From contig NC_079885.1 in assembly GCF_029227915.1 (NCBI RefSeq), positions 1,984,001 to 2,048,000 on the forward strand: a stretch of 64,000 nt of DNA, in the 5' to 3' direction. A program made the translations under genes and the position numbers. The notes beneath the pieces were generated by a model. That model did not search any database. It had not been told where the DNA came from and saw only the letters and a list, made by a program, of their open reading frames with translations. Source of the DNA: Hydractinia symbiolongicarpus. Taxonomy: Eukaryota > Cnidaria > Hydrozoa > Anthoathecata > Hydractiniidae. Each line of letters opens with the position of its first letter. Positions within the stretch are counted from its first letter, which is position 1. Shown here one piece after another: positions 39,211 through 53,590 of this stretch.

Positions 39211-42200
39211 ACTTTCTTTGTATACTTTTGACTATACGGGCCGAGTCCGGGATTTACGGGAAATCGCAGGTTTTCGTTTGCCGGCGATTAAACTGCTTTT
39301 ATTCAGCGTCTCATCAAAAATGAAAACATTCTTGAAAACTACAAGTCTCATGCGTTTTAGTGGTTAAATAATAATTTAAAAAATCGTTTGGGAAATGAGT
39401 TTACTCCCTGGGTACTTTCTTTGTATACTTTTGACTATGCCGGCCGAGTCTGGGGTTTACGGGAAATGGCGGGTTTTCGTTTGCCGGCGATTAAAGGTCT
39501 TTTATTCAGCGTCTCATCAAAAATGAAAACATTTTTGAAAACTACAAGTGTCATGCGTTTTAGTGGTGAAAAAATAATTTAAAAAATCGTTCGGGAAATC
39601 AGTTTACTCCCTGGGTACTTTCTTTGTATACTTTTGATTATACGGGCCGAGTCCAGGGTTTACGGGAAATGGCGGGTTTTCGTTTGCCGGCGATTAAACT
39701 TCTTTTATTCAGCGTCTCATCAAAAATGAAAACATTTTTAAAAACTACAAGTCTCATGGGCTTTAGTGGTGAAATAATAATTTAAAAAATCGTTCGGGAA
39801 ATGAGTTTACACCCTGGGTACTTTCTTATTATACTTTTGACTATACGGGCCGAGTCCGGGATTTACGGGAAATCGCAGGTTTTCGTTTGCCGGCGATTAA
39901 ACTTCTTTCATTCAGCATCTCATCAAAAATGAAAACATTTTTGAAAACTACAAGTCTCATGCGTTTTAGTGGTGAAATAATAATTTAAAAAATCGTTCGG
40001 GAAATGAGTTTACACCCTGGATACTTTCTTTGTATACTTTTGACTATACGGGCCGAGTACGGGATTTACGGGAAATCACAGGTTTTCGTTTGCCGGCGAT
40101 TAAACTTCTTTTATTCAGCGTCTCATCAAAAATGAAAACATTTTTGAAAACTACAAATGTCATGCGTTTTAGTGGTGAAAAAATAATTTAAAAAATCGTT
40201 CGGGAAATGAGTTTACTGCCTGGGTACTTTTTTTGTATACTTTTGATTATACGGGCCGAGTCCAGGGTTTACGGGAAATGGCGGGTTTTCGTTTGCCGGC
40301 GATTAAACTTCTTTTATTCAGCGTCTCATCATAAATGAAAACATTTTTAAAAACTACAAGTCTCATGGGCTTTAGTGGTGAAATAATAATTTAAAAAATC
40401 GTTTGGGAAATGAGTTTACACCCTGGGTACTTTTTTATTATACTTTTGACTATAGGGGCCGAGTCCGGGATTTACGGGAAATCGCAGGTTTTCGTTTGCC
40501 GGCGATTAAACTTCTTTCACTCAGCGTCTCATCAAAAATGAAAATATTTTGGAAAACTACAAGTCTCGTGCGTTTTAGTGGTGAAATAATAATTTAAAAA
40601 ATCGCTCGGGAAATGAGTTTACACCCTGGATAGTCTCTTTGTATACTTTTGACTATACGGGCCGAGTACGGGATTTACGGGAAATCACAGGTTTTCGTTT
40701 GCCGGCTATTAAACTTGTTTTATTCAGCGTCTCATCAAAAATGAAAACATTTTTAAAAACTACAAGTCTCATGCGTTTTAGTGGTGAAAAACTAATTTAA
40801 AAAATCGTTCGGGAAGTGAGTTTACTCCCTGGGTACTTTCTTTGTATACTTTTGACTATACGGCCAAGCCCGGGATTTACGGGAAATCGCGGGTTTTGGT
40901 TTGCCGGCGATTAAACTTCTTTTATTCAGCGTCTCATCAAAAATGAAAACATTTTTAAAAACTACAAGTCTTATGCGTTTTAGTGGTGAAATAATAATTT
41001 AAAAAATCGTTTGGGAAATGAGTTTACTCCCTGGGTACTTTCTTTGTATACTTTTGACTATACGGGCCGAGTCCAGGATTTCCGGGAAATCGCAGGTTTT
41101 CGTTTGCCGGCGATTAAACTTCTTTTATTCACCGTCTCATCAAAAATGAAAACATTTTTAAAAACTACAAGTCTCATGCGTTTTAGTGGTGAAATAATAA
41201 TTTAAAAAATCGTTCAGGAAATGAGTTTACACCCTGGATACTTTCTTTGTATACTTTTGACTATACAGGCCGAGTACGGGATTTACGGGAAATCACAGGT
41301 TTTCGTTTGCCGGCGATTAAACTTCTTTTATTCAGCGTCTCATCAAAAATGAAAACATTTTTAAGAACTACAAGTCTTATGCGTTTTAGTGGTGAAAAAG
41401 TAATTTAAAAAATCGTTCGGGAAGTGAGTTTACTCCCTGGGTACTTTCTTTGTATACTTTTGACTATACGGCCAAGCCCGGGATTTACGGGAAATCGCAG
41501 GTTTTCGTTTGCCGGCGATTAAACTTCTTTTATTCACCGTCTCATCAAAAATGAAAACATTTTTAAAAACTACAAGTCTCATGCGTTTTAGTGGTGAAAT
41601 AATAATTTAAAAAATCGTTCAGGAAATGAGTTTACACCCTGGATACTTTCTTTGTATACTTTTGACTATACGGGCCGAGTACGGGATTTACGGGAAATCA
41701 CAGGTTTTCGTTTGCCGGCGATTAAACTTCTTTTATTCAGCGTCTCATCAAAAATGAAAACATTTTTGAAAACTACAAATGTCATGCGTTTTAGTGGTGA
41801 AAAAATAATTTAAAAAATCGTTCGGGAAATGAGTTTACTCCCTGGGTACTTTCTTTGTATACTTTTGATTATACGGGCCGAGTCCAGGGTTTACGGGAAA
41901 TGGCGGGTTTTCGTTTGCCGGCGATTAAACTTCTTTTATTCAGCGTCTCATCATAAATGAAAACATTTTTAAAAACTACAAGTCTCATGGGCTTTAGTGG
42001 TGAAATAATAATTTAAAAAATCGTTCGGGAAATGAGTTTACACCCTGGGTACTTTTTTATTATACTTTTGACTATACGGGCCGAGTCCGGGATTTACGGG
42101 AAATCGCAGGTTTTCGTTTGCCGGCGATTAAACTTCTTTCATTCAGCGTCTCATCAAAAATGAAAACATTTTTGAAAACTACAAGTCTCATGCGTTTTAG

Positions 42201-43242
42201 TGGTGAAAATATAATTTAAAAAATCGTTCGGGAAATGTGTTTCCTCCCTGGGTACTTTCTTTGTATACTTTTGACTATACGGGCCGAGTCCGGGATTTAC
42301 GGGAAGTCGCGGGTTTTCGTTTGCCGGAGATTAAACTTCTTTTATTCAGCGTCTCATCAAAAAGGAAAACATTTTTAGAAACTACAAGTTTCATGCGTTT
42401 TAGTGGTGAAAAAATAATTTAAAAAATCGTTCGGGAAATGAGTTTACTCCCTGGGTACTTTCTTTGTATACTTTAGATTATACGGACCGAGTCCGGGGTT
42501 TACGGGAAATGGCGGGTTTTCGTTTGCCGGCGATTAAACTTCTTTTATTCAGCGTCTCATCAAAAATGAAAACATTTTTGTGAACTACAAGTCTCATGGG
42601 CTTTAGTGGTGAAATAATAATTTAAAAAATCGTTCAAGAAATGAGTTTATACCCTGGGTACTTTCTTATTATACTTTTGACTATACGGGCCGAGTCCGGG
42701 ATTTACGGGAAATCGCAGGTTTTCGTTTGCCGGCGATTAAACTTCTTTCATTCAGCGTCTCATCAAAAATGGAAACATTTTTGAAAACTACAAGTCTCAT
42801 GCGTTTTAGTGGTGAAATAATAATTTAAAAAATCGTTCGGGAAATGAGTTTACACCCTGGATACTTTCTTTGTATACTTTTGACTATACAGGCCGAGTAC
42901 GGGATTTACGGGAAATCACAGGTTTTCGTTTGCCGGCGATTAAACTTCTTTTATTCAGCGTCTCATGAAAAATGAAAACATTTTTGAAAACTACAAGTCT
43001 CATACGTTTTAGTGGTGAAAAAATAATTTAAAAATTCGTTCGGGAAATGAGTTTACTCACTGGGTACTTTCCTTGTATACTTTTAACTATACGGGCCGAG
43101 TCCGGGATTTACGGGAAATCGCGGGTTTTCGTTTGCCGGCGATTAAACTTCTTTTATTCAGCGTCTCATCAAAAATGAAAACATTTTTAAAAACTACAAG
43201 TCTCATGGGCTTTAGTGGTGAAATAATAATTTAAAAAATCGT

Positions 43243-46200
43243 TTGGGAAATGAGTTTACTACCTGGGTACTTTCTTTGTATACTTTTGACTATACGGGCC
43301 GAGTCCAGGATTTACGGGAAATCGCAGGTTTTCGTTTGCGGGCGATTAAACTTCTTTTATTCAGCGTCTCATCAAAAATGAAAACATTTTTAAAAACTAC
43401 AAATCTCATGCGTTTTAGTGGTGAAAAAGTAATTTAAAAAATCGTTCGGGAAATGAGTTTACTCCCTTGGAACTTTCTTTGTATACTTTTGACTATACGG
43501 CCAAGCCCGGGATTTACGGGAAATCGCGGGTTTTCGTTTGCCGGCGATTAAATTTCTTTTATTCAGCGTCTCATCAAAAATGAAAACATTTTTAAAAACT
43601 ACAAGTCTTATGCGTTTTAGTGGTGAAAAAATAATTTAAAAAATCGTTCTGGAAATGAGTTTACTCCCTGGGTACTTTCTTTGTATACTTTTGACTATAC
43701 GGGCCGAGTACGGGATTTACGGGAAATCACAGGTTTTCGTTTGCCGGCGATTAAACTTCTTTTATTATGCGTCTCATCAAAAATGAAAACATTTTTGAAA
43801 ACTACAAATGTCATGCGTTTTAGTGGTGAAAAAATAATTTAAAAAATCGTTCGGGAAATGAGTTTACTCCCTGGGTACTTTCTTTGTATACTTTTGATTA
43901 TACGGGCCGAGTCCAGGGTTTACGGTAAATGGCGGGTTTTTGTTTGCCGGCGATTAAACTTCTTTCATTCAGCGTCTCATCAAAAATGGAAACATTTTTG
44001 AAAACTACAAGTCTCATGCGTTTTAGTGGTGAAATAATAATTTAAAAAATCGTTCGGGAAATGAGTTTACACCCTGGGTACTTTTTTATTATACTTTTGA
44101 CTATACGGGCCGAGTCCGGGATTTACGGGAAATCGCAGGTTTTCGTTTGCCGGCGATTAAACTTCTTTCATTCAGCGTCTCATCAAAAATGAAAACATTT
44201 TTGAAAACTTCAAGTCTCATGCATTTTAGTGGTGAAAAAATAATTTAAAAAATCGTTCGGGAAATGAGTTTACACCCTGGGTACTTTCTTTATATACTTT
44301 TGACTATACAGGCCGAGTACGGGATTTACGGGAAATCACAGGTTTTCGTTTGCCGGCGATTAAACTTCTTTTATTCAGCGTCTCATGAAAAATGAAAACA
44401 TTTTTGAAAACTTCAAGTCTCATGCATTTTAGTGGTGAAAAAATAATTTAAAAAATCGTTCGGGAAATGAGTTTACACCCTGGGTACTTTCTTTGTATAC
44501 TTTTGACTATACGGGCCGAGTCCGGGATTTGCGGGAAATCGCAGGTTTTCGTTTGCCGGCGATTAAACTTCTTTTATTCAGCGTCTCATCAAAAATGAAA
44601 ACATTTTTGAAAACTACAAGTCTCATACGTTTTAGTGGTGAAAAAATAATTTAAAAATTCGTTCGGGAAATGAGTTTACTCACTCGGTACTTTCCTTGTA
44701 TACTTTTAACTATACGGGCCGAGTCCGGGATTTACGGGAAATCGCGGGTTTTCGTTTGCCGGCGATTAAACTTCTTTTATTCAGCGTCTCATCAAAAATG
44801 AAAACATTTTTAAAAACTACAAGTCTCATGGGCTTTAGTGGTGAAATAATAATTTAAAAAATCGTTTGAGAAATGAGTTTACTCCCTGGGTACTTTCTTT
44901 GTATACTTTTGACTATACGGGCCGAGTCCAGGATTTACGGGAAATCGCAGGTTTTCGTTTGCGGGCGATTAAACTTCTTTTATTCAGCGTCTCATCAAAA
45001 ATGAAAACATTTTTAAAACTACAAATCTCATGCGTTTTAGTGGTGAAAAAGTAATTTAAAAAATCGTTCGGGAAATGAGTTTACTCCCTTGGAACTTTCT
45101 TTGTATACTTTTGACTATACAGGCCGAGTACGGGATTTACGGGAAATCACAGGTTTTCGTTTGCCGGCGATTAAACTTCTTTTATTCAGCGTCTCATGAA
45201 AAATGAAAACATTTTTGAAAACTACAAGTCTCATACGTTTTAGTGGTGAAAAAATAATTTAAAAATTCGTTCGGGAAATGAGTTTACTCACTGGGTACTT
45301 TCCTTGTATACTTTTAACTATACGGGCCGAGTCCGGGATTTACGGGAAATCGCGGGTTTTCGTTTGCCGGCGATTAAACTTCTTTTATTCAGCGTCTCAT
45401 CAAAAATGAAAACATTTTTAAAAACTACAAGTCTCATGGGCTTTAGTGGTGAAATAATAATTTAAAAAATCGTTTGGGAAATGAGTTTACTACCTGGGTA
45501 CTTTCTTTGTATACTTTTGACTATACGGGCCGAGTCCAGGATTTACGGGAAATCGCAGGTTTTCGTTTGCGGGCGATTAAACTTCTTTTATTCAGCGTCT
45601 CATCAAAAATGAAAACATTTTTAAAAACTACAAATCTCATGCGTTTTAGTGGTGAAAAAGAAATTTAAAAAATCGTTCGGGAAATGAGTTTACTCCCTTG
45701 GAACTTTCTTTGTATACTTTTGACTATACGTCCAAGCCCGGGATTTACGGGAAATCGCGGGTTTTCGTTTGCCGGCGATTAAACTTCTTTTATTCAGCGT
45801 CTCATCAAAAATGAAAACATTTTTAAAAACTACAAGTCTTATGCGTTTTAGTGGTGAAAAAATAATTTAAAAAATCGTTCTGGAAATGAGTTTACTCCCT
45901 GGGTACTTTCTTTGTATACTTTTGACTATACGGGCCGAGTACGGGATTTACGGGAAATCACAGGTTTTCGTTTGCCGGCGATTAAACTTCTTTCATTCAG
46001 CGTCTCATCAAAAATGGAAACATTTTTGAAAACTACAAGTCTCATGCGTTTTAGTGGTGAAATAATAATTTAAAAAATCGTTCGGGAAATGAGTTTACAC
46101 CCTGGGTACTTTTTTATTATACTTTTGACTATACGGGCCGAGTCCGGGATTTACGGGAAATCGCAGGTTTTCGTTTGCCGCCGATTAAACTTCTTTCATT

Positions 46201-47290
46201 CAGCGTCTCATCAAAAATGAAAACATTTTTGAAAACTTCAAGTCTCATGCATTTTAGTGGTGAAAAAATAATTTAAAAAATCGTTCGGGAAATGAGTTTA
46301 CACCCTGGGTACTTTCTTTATATACTTTTGACTATACAGGCCGAGTACGGGATTTACGGGAAATCACAGGTTTTCGTTTGCCGGCGATTAAACTTCTTTT
46401 ATTCAGCGTCTCATGAAAAATGAAAACATTTTTGAAAACTTCAAGTCTCATGCATTTTAGTGGTGAAAAAATAATTTAAAAAATCGTTCGGGAAATGAGT
46501 TTACACCCTGGGTACTTTCTTTGTATACTTTTGACTATACGGGCCGAGTCCGGGATTTGCGGGAAATCGCAGGTTTTCGTTTGCCGGCGATTAAACTTCT
46601 TTTATTCAGCGTCTCATCAAAAATGAAAACATTTTTGAAAACTACAAGTCTCATACGTTTTAGTGGTGAAAAAATAATTTAAAAATTCGTTCGGGAAATG
46701 AGTTTACTCACTGGGTACTTTCCTTGTATACTTTTAACTATACGGGCCGAGTCCGGGATTTACGGGAAATCGCGGGTTTTCGTTTGCCGGCGATTAAACT
46801 TCTTTTATTCAGCGTCTCATCAAAAATGAAAACATTTTTAAAAACTACAAGTCTCATGGGCTTTAGTGGTGAAATAATAATTTAAAAAATCGTTTGGGAA
46901 ATGAGTTTACTCCCTGGGTACTTTCTTTGTATACTTTTGACTATACGGGCCGAGTCCAGGATTTACGGGAAATCGCAGGTTTTCGTTTGCGGGCGATTAA
47001 ACTTCTTTTATTCAGCGTCTCATCAAAAATGAAAACATTTTTAAAACTACAAATCTCATGCGTTTTAGTGGTGAAAAAGTAATTTAAAAAATCGTTCGGG
47101 AAATGAGTTTACTTCCTTGGAACTTTCTTTGTATACTTTTGACTATACGGCCAAGCCCGGATTTACGGGAAATCGCGGGTTTTCGTTTGCCGGCGATTAA
47201 ACTTCTTTTATTCAGCGTCTCATCAAAAATGAAAACATTTTTAAAAACTGCAAGTCTTATGCGTTTTAGTGGTGAAAAAATAATTTAAAA
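43243..47290 (+). repeat. Ten/eleven-monomer duplication, 2028/2231-bp offsets
   Basis: Markers in 43243 to ~43750 recur 2231 bp downstream (43243 and 45474). Markers from about 43970 to 45060 recur 2028 bp downstream: CTTTTTTATT at 44081 and 46109, and the frame-changing TTTTTAAAACTAC deletion in the units at 44866 and 46894. The offset changes by one monomer inside the duplication, so one copy lost or gained a unit after duplication. Private variants include GCGGGCGATTAAAC, CTCATGAAAAATG and ATGCATTTTAG. Confidence 0.82.
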
Positions 47291-47317
47291 AATCGTTCTG
47301 GAAATGAGTTTACTCCC

Positions 47318-47322
47318 TGGGT
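47318..47322. other. Uninterrupted paralog of the LINE target site
   Basis: The monomer here has the same rare variants as both flanks of the LINE: AGTCTTATG and GTTCTGGAAATGAG to the left (also near 36620-36670), and AAACTGCTTTTATT and AAAACATTCTTG to the right (also near 39290-39330). The offset between right flanks is 8112 bp. It represents the pre-insertion state of this segment. Confidence 0.75.
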
Positions 47323-47639
47323 ACTTTCTTTGTATACTTTTGACTATACGGGCCGAGTCCGGGATTTACGGGAAATCGCAGGTTTTCGTTTGCCGGCGAT
47401 TAAACTGCTTTTATTCAGCGTCTCATCAAAAATGAAAACATTCTTGAAAACTACAAGTCTCATGCGTTTTAGTGGTGAAATAATAACTTAAAAAATCGTT
47501 TGGGAAATGAGTTTACTCCCTGGGTACTTTCTTTGTTTTCTTTTGACTATACGGGCCGATTCCAGGATTTACGGGAAATCCCAGGTTTTCGTTTGCCGGC
47601 GATTAAACTTCTTTTATTCACCGTCTCATCAAAAATGAA

Positions 47640-50600
47640 AACATTTTTGTAAACTACAAGTCTCATGGGCTTTAGTGGTGAAGTAATAATTTAAAAAATC
47701 GTTCAAGAAATGAGTTTACACCCTGGGTACTTTCTTATTATACTTTTGACTATACGGGCTGAGTCCGGGATTTACGGGAAATCGCAGGTTTTCGTTTGCC
47801 GGCGATTAAACTTCTTTCATTAAGCGTCTCATCAAAAATGAAAACATTTTTGAAAACTACAAGTCTCATGCGTTTTAGTGGTGAAATAATAATTTAAAAA
47901 ATCGTTCGGGAAATGAGTTTACACCCTGGATACTTTCTTTGTATACTGTTGACTATACGGGCCGAGTACGGGATTTACGTGAAATCACAGGTTTTCGTTT
48001 GCCGGCGATTAAACTTCTTTTATTCAGCGTCTCATCAAAAATGAAAACATTTTTGAAAACTACAAGTCTCATGCATTTTAGTGGTGAAAAAATAATTTAA
48101 AAAATCAATCGGGAAATGAGTTTACACCCTGGGTACTTTCTTTGTATACTTTTGATTATACGGACCGAGTCCGGGGTTTACGGGAAATGGCGGGTTTTCG
48201 TTTGCCGGCGATTAAACTTCTTTTATTCAGCGTCTCATCAAAAATGAAAACATTTTTGTAAACTACAAGTCTCATGGGCTTTAGTGGTGAAGTAATAATT
48301 TAAAAAATCGTTCAAGAAATGAGTTTACACCCTGGGTACTTTCTTATTATACTTTTGACTATACGGGCTGAGTCCGCGATTTACGGGAAATCGCAGGTTT
48401 TCGTTTGCCGGCGATTAAACTTCTTTCATTCAGCGTCTCATCAAAAATGAAAACATTTTTGAAAACTACAAGTCTCATGCGTTTTAGTGGTGAAATAATA
48501 ATTTAAAAAATCGTTCGGGAAATGAGTTTACACCCTGGGTACTTTCTGTGTATACTTTTGACTATACGGGCCGAGTCCGGGATTTACAGGAAATCGCAGG
48601 TTTTGGTTTGCCGGCGATTAAACTTCTTTTATTCAGCGTCTCATCAAAAATAAAAACATTTTTGAAAACTACAAGTCTCATACGTTTTAGTGGTGAAAAA
48701 ATAATTTAAAAATTCGTTCGGGAAATGAGTTTACTCGCTGGGTACTTTCCTTGTATACTTTTAACTATACGGGCCGAGTCCGGGATTACGGGAAATCGCG
48801 GGTTTTCGTTTGCCGGCGATTAAACTTCTTTTATTCAGCGTCTCATCAAAAATGAAAACATTTTTAAAAACTACAAGTCTCATGGGCTTTAGTGGTGAAA
48901 TAATAATTTAAAAAATCGTTTGGGAAATGAGTTTACTCCCTGGGTACTTTCTTTATATACTTTTGACTATACGGGCCGAGTCCAGGATTTACGGGATATC
49001 GCAGGTTTTCGTTTGCCAGCGATTAAACTTCTTTTATTCAGCGTCTCATCAAAAATGAAAACATTTTTGTAAACTACAAGTCTCATGGGCTTTAGTGGTG
49101 AAGTAATAATTTAAAAAATCGTTGAAGAAATGAGTTTACACCCTGGGTACTTTCTTATTATACTTTTGACTATACGGGCTGAGTCCGGGATTTACGGGAA
49201 ATCGCAGGTTTTCGTTTGCCGGCGATTAAACTTCTTTCATTCAGCGTCTCATCAAAAATGAAAACATTTTTGAAAACTACAAGTCTCATGCGTTTTAGTG
49301 GTGAAATAATAATTTAAAAAATCGTTCGGGAAATGAGTTTACACCCTGGATACTTTCTTTGTATACTTTTGACTATACGGGCCGAGTACGGGATTTACGT
49401 GAAATCACAGGTTTTCGTTTGCCGGCGATTAAACTTCTTTTATTCAGCGTCTCATCAAAAATGAAAACATTTTTGAAAACTACAAGTCTCATGCATTTTA
49501 GTGGTGAAAAAATAATTTAAAAAATCAATCGGGAAATGAGTTTACACCCTGGGTACTTTCTTTGTATACTTTTGATTATACGGACCGAGTCCGGGGTTTA
49601 CGGGAAATGGCGGGTTTTCGTTTGCCGGCGATTAAACTTCTTTTATTCAGCGTCTCATCAAAAATGAAAACATTTTTGTAAACTACAAGTCTCATGGGCT
49701 TTAGTGGTGAAGTAATAATTTAAAAAATCGTTCAAGAAATGAGTTTACACCCTGGGTACTTTCTTATTATACTTTTGACTATACGGGCTGAGTCCGCGAT
49801 TTACGGGAAATCGCAGGTTTTCGTTTGCCGGCGATTAAACTTCTTTCATTCAGCGTCTCATCAAAAATGAAAACATTTTTGAAAACTACAAGTCTCATGC
49901 GTTTTAGTGGTGAAATAATAATTTAAAAAATCGTTCGGGAAATGAGTTTACACCCTGGGTACTTTCTGTGTATACTTTTGACTATACGGGCCGAGTCCGG
50001 GATTTACAGGAAATCGCAGGTTTTGGTTTGCCGGCGATTAAACTTCTTTTATTCAGCGTCTCATCAAAAATAAAAACATTTTTGAAAACTACAAGTCTCA
50101 TACGTTTTAGTGGTGAAAAAATAATTTAAAAATTCGTTCGGGAAATGAGTTTACTCACTGGGTACTTTCCTTGTATACTTTTAACTATACGGGCCGAGTC
50201 CGGGATTACGGGAAATCGCGGGTTTTCGTTTGCCGGCGATTAAACTTCTTTTATTCAGCGTCTCATCAAAAATGAAAACATTTTTAAAAACTACAAGTCT
50301 CATGGGCTTTAGTGGTGAAATAATAATTTAAAAAATCGTTTGGGAAATGAGTTTACTCCCTGGGTACTTTCTTTATATACTTTTGACTATACGGGCCGAG
50401 TCCAGGATTTACGGGATATCGCAGGTTTTCGTTTGCCAGCGATTAAACTTCTTTTATTCAGCGTCTCATCAAAAATGAAAACATTTTTGTAAACTACAAG
50501 TCTCATGGGCTTTAGTGGTGAAGTAATAATTTAAAAAATCGTTGAAGAAATGAGTTTACACCCTGGGTACTTTCTTATTATACTTTTGACTATACGGGCT

Positions 50601-50740
50601 GAGTCCGGGATTTACGGGAAATCGCAGGTTTTCGTTTGCCGGCGATTAAACTTCTTTCATTCAGCGTCTCATCAAAAATGAAAACATTTTTGAAAACTAC
50701 AAGTCTCATGCGTTTTAGTGGTGAAATAATAATTTAAAAA
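47640..50740 (+). repeat. Seven-monomer higher-order repeat, 1420-bp period
   Basis: Rare variants recur exactly 1420 bp apart: ACTTTCTGTG at 48541 and 49961, CTTTATATAC at 48951 and 50371, AAAATCAATC at 48101 and 49521, and a one-base-short GGGATTACGGG unit in each copy. The copies look almost identical; one visible difference is TTACTCGCTG versus TTACTCACTG. A further two-monomer step follows at 50777. Edges are approximate. Confidence 0.85.
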
Positions 50741-51139
50741 ATCGTTTGGGAAATGAGTTTACTCCCTGGGTACTTTCTTTATATACTTTTGACTATACGG
50801 GCCGAGTCCAGGATTTACGGGATATCGCAGGTTTTCGTTTGCCAGCGATTAAACTTCTTTTATTCAGCGTCTCATCAAAAATGAAAACATTTTTGTAAAC
50901 TACAAGTCTCATGTGCTTTAGTGGTGAAGTAATAATTTAAAAAATCGTTGAAGAAATGAGTTTACACCCTGGGTACTTTCTTATTATACTTTTGACTATA
51001 CGGGCTGAGTCCGGGATTTACGGGAAATCGCAGGTTTTCGTTTGCCGGCGATTAAACTTCTTTCATTCAGCGTCTCATCAAAAATGAAAACATTTTTGAA
51101 AACTACAAGTCTCATGCGTTTTAGTGGTGAAATAATAAT

Positions 51140-53590
51140 TTAAAAAATCGTTCGGGAAATGAGTTTACACCCTGGATACTTTCTTTGTATACTTTTGACT
51201 ATACGGGCCGAGTACGGGATTTACGGGAAATCACAGGTTTTCGTTTGCCGGCGATTAAACTTCTTTTATTCAGCGTCTCATCAAAAATGAAAACATTTTT
51301 GAAAACTACAAGTCTCATGCATTTTAGTGGTGAAAAAATAACTTAAAAAATCAATCGGGAAATGAGTTTACACCCTGGGTACTTTCTTTGTATACTTTTG
51401 ATTATACGGACCGAGTCCGGGGTTTACGGGAAATGGCGGGTTTTCGTTTGCCGGCGATTAAACTTCTTTTATTCAGCGTCTCATCAAAAATGAAAACATT
51501 TTTGTAAACTACAAGTCTCATGGGCTTTAGTGGTGAAGTAATAGTTTAAAAAATCGTTCAAGAAATGAGTTTACACCCTGGGTACTTTCTTATTATACTT
51601 TTGACTATACGGGCTGAGTCCGGGATTTACGGGAAATCGCAGGTTTTCGTTTGCCGGCGATTAAACTTCTTTCATTCAGCGTCTCATCAAAAATGAAAAC
51701 ATTTTTGAAAACTACAAGTCTCATGCGTTTTAGTGGTGAAATAATAATTTAAAAAATCGTTCGGGAAATGAGTTTACACCCTGGATACTTTCTTTGTATA
51801 CTTTTGACTATACGGGCCGAGTACGGGATTTACGGGAAATCACAGGTTTTCGTTTGCCGGCGATTAAACTTCTTTTATTCAGCGTCTCATCAAAAATGAA
51901 AACATTTTTGAAAACTACAAGTCTCATGGGCTTTAGTGGTGAAGTAATAATTTAAAAAATTGTTCAAGAAATGAGTTTACACCCTGGGTACTTTCTTATT
52001 ATACTTTTGACTATACGGGCTGAGTCCGGGATTTACGGGAAATCGCAGGTTTTCGTTTGCCGGCGATTAAACTTCTTTCATTCAGCGTCTCATCAAAAAT
52101 GAAAACATTTTTGAAAACTACAAGTCTCATGCGTTTTAGTGGTGAAATAATAATTTAAAAAATCGTTCGGGAAATGAGTTTACACCCTGGATACTTTCTT
52201 TGTATACTTTTGACTATACGGGCCGAGTACGGGATTTACGTGAAATCACAGGTTTTCGTTTGCCGGCGATTAAACTTCTTTTATTCAGCGTCTCATCAAA
52301 AATGAAAACATTTTTGAAAACTACAAGTCTCATGCATTTTAGTGGTGAAAAAATAACTTAAAAAATCAATCGGGAAATGAGTTTACACCCTGGGTACTTT
52401 CTTTGTATACTTTTGATTATACGGACCGAGTCCGGGGTTTACGGGAAATGGCGGGTTTTCGTTTGCCGGCGATTAAACTTCTTTTATTCAGCGTCTCATC
52501 AAAAATGAAAACATTTTTGTAAACTACAAGTCTCATGGGCTTTAGTGGTGAAGTAATAGTTTAAAAAATCGTTCAAGAAATGAGTTTACACCCTGGGTAC
52601 TTTCTTATTATACTTTTGACTATACGGGCTGAGTCCGGGATTTACGGGAAATCGCAGGTTTTCGTTTGCCGGCGATTAAACTTCTTTCATTCAGCGTCTC
52701 ATCAAAAATGAAAACATTTTTGAAAACTACAAGTCTCATGCGTTTTAGTGGTGAAATAATAATTTAAAAAATCGTTCGGGAAATGAGTTTACACCCTGGA
52801 TACTTTCTTTGTATACTTTTGACTATACGGGCCGAGTACGGGATTTACGGGAAATCACAGGTTTTCGTTTGCCGGCGATTAAACTTCTTTTATTCAGCGT
52901 CTCATCAAAAATGAAAACATTTTTGAAAACTACAAGTCTCATGCGTTTTAGTGGTGAAATAATAATTTATAAAATCGTTCGGGAAATGAGTTTACACCCT
53001 GGATACTTTCTTTGTATACTTTTGACTATACGGGCCGAGTACGGGATTTACGTGAAATCACAGGTTTTCGTTTGCCGGCGATTAAACTTCTTTTATTCAG
53101 CGTCTCATCAAAAATGAAAACATTTTTGAAAACTACAAGTCTCATGCATTTTAGTGGTGAAAAAATAATTTAAAAAATCAATCGGGAAATGAGTTTACAC
53201 CCTGGGTACTTTCTTTGTATACTTTTGATTATACGGACCGAGTCCGGGGTTTACGGGAAATGGCGGGTTTTCGTTTGCCGGCGATTAAACTTCTTTTATT
53301 CAGCGTCTCATCAAAAATGAAAACATTTTTGTAAACTACAAGTCTCATGGGCTTTAGTGGTGAAGTAATAGTTTAAAAAATCGTTCAAGAAATGAGTTTA
53401 CACCCTGGGTACTTTCTTATTATACTTTTGACTATACGGGCTGAGTCCGCGATTTACGGGAAATCGCAGGTTTTCGTTTGCCGGCGATTAAACTTCTTTC
53501 ATTCAGCGTCTCATCAAAAATGAAAACATTTTTGAAAACTACAAGTCTCATGCGTTTTAGTGGTGAAATAATAATTTAAAAAATCGTTCG
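51140..53590 (+). repeat. Five- and four-monomer repeats, 1015- and 812-bp steps
   Basis: The marker AAAATCAATCGGG recurs at 51347, 52362 and 53174, spaced 1015 and 812 bp. It is each time followed by a GGACCGAGTCCGGGG monomer and a TTTTTGTAAACTAC/GAAGTAATAGTTT monomer. The same marked set also occurs in the preceding 1420-bp block, so both descend from one parent segment. Confidence 0.8.
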
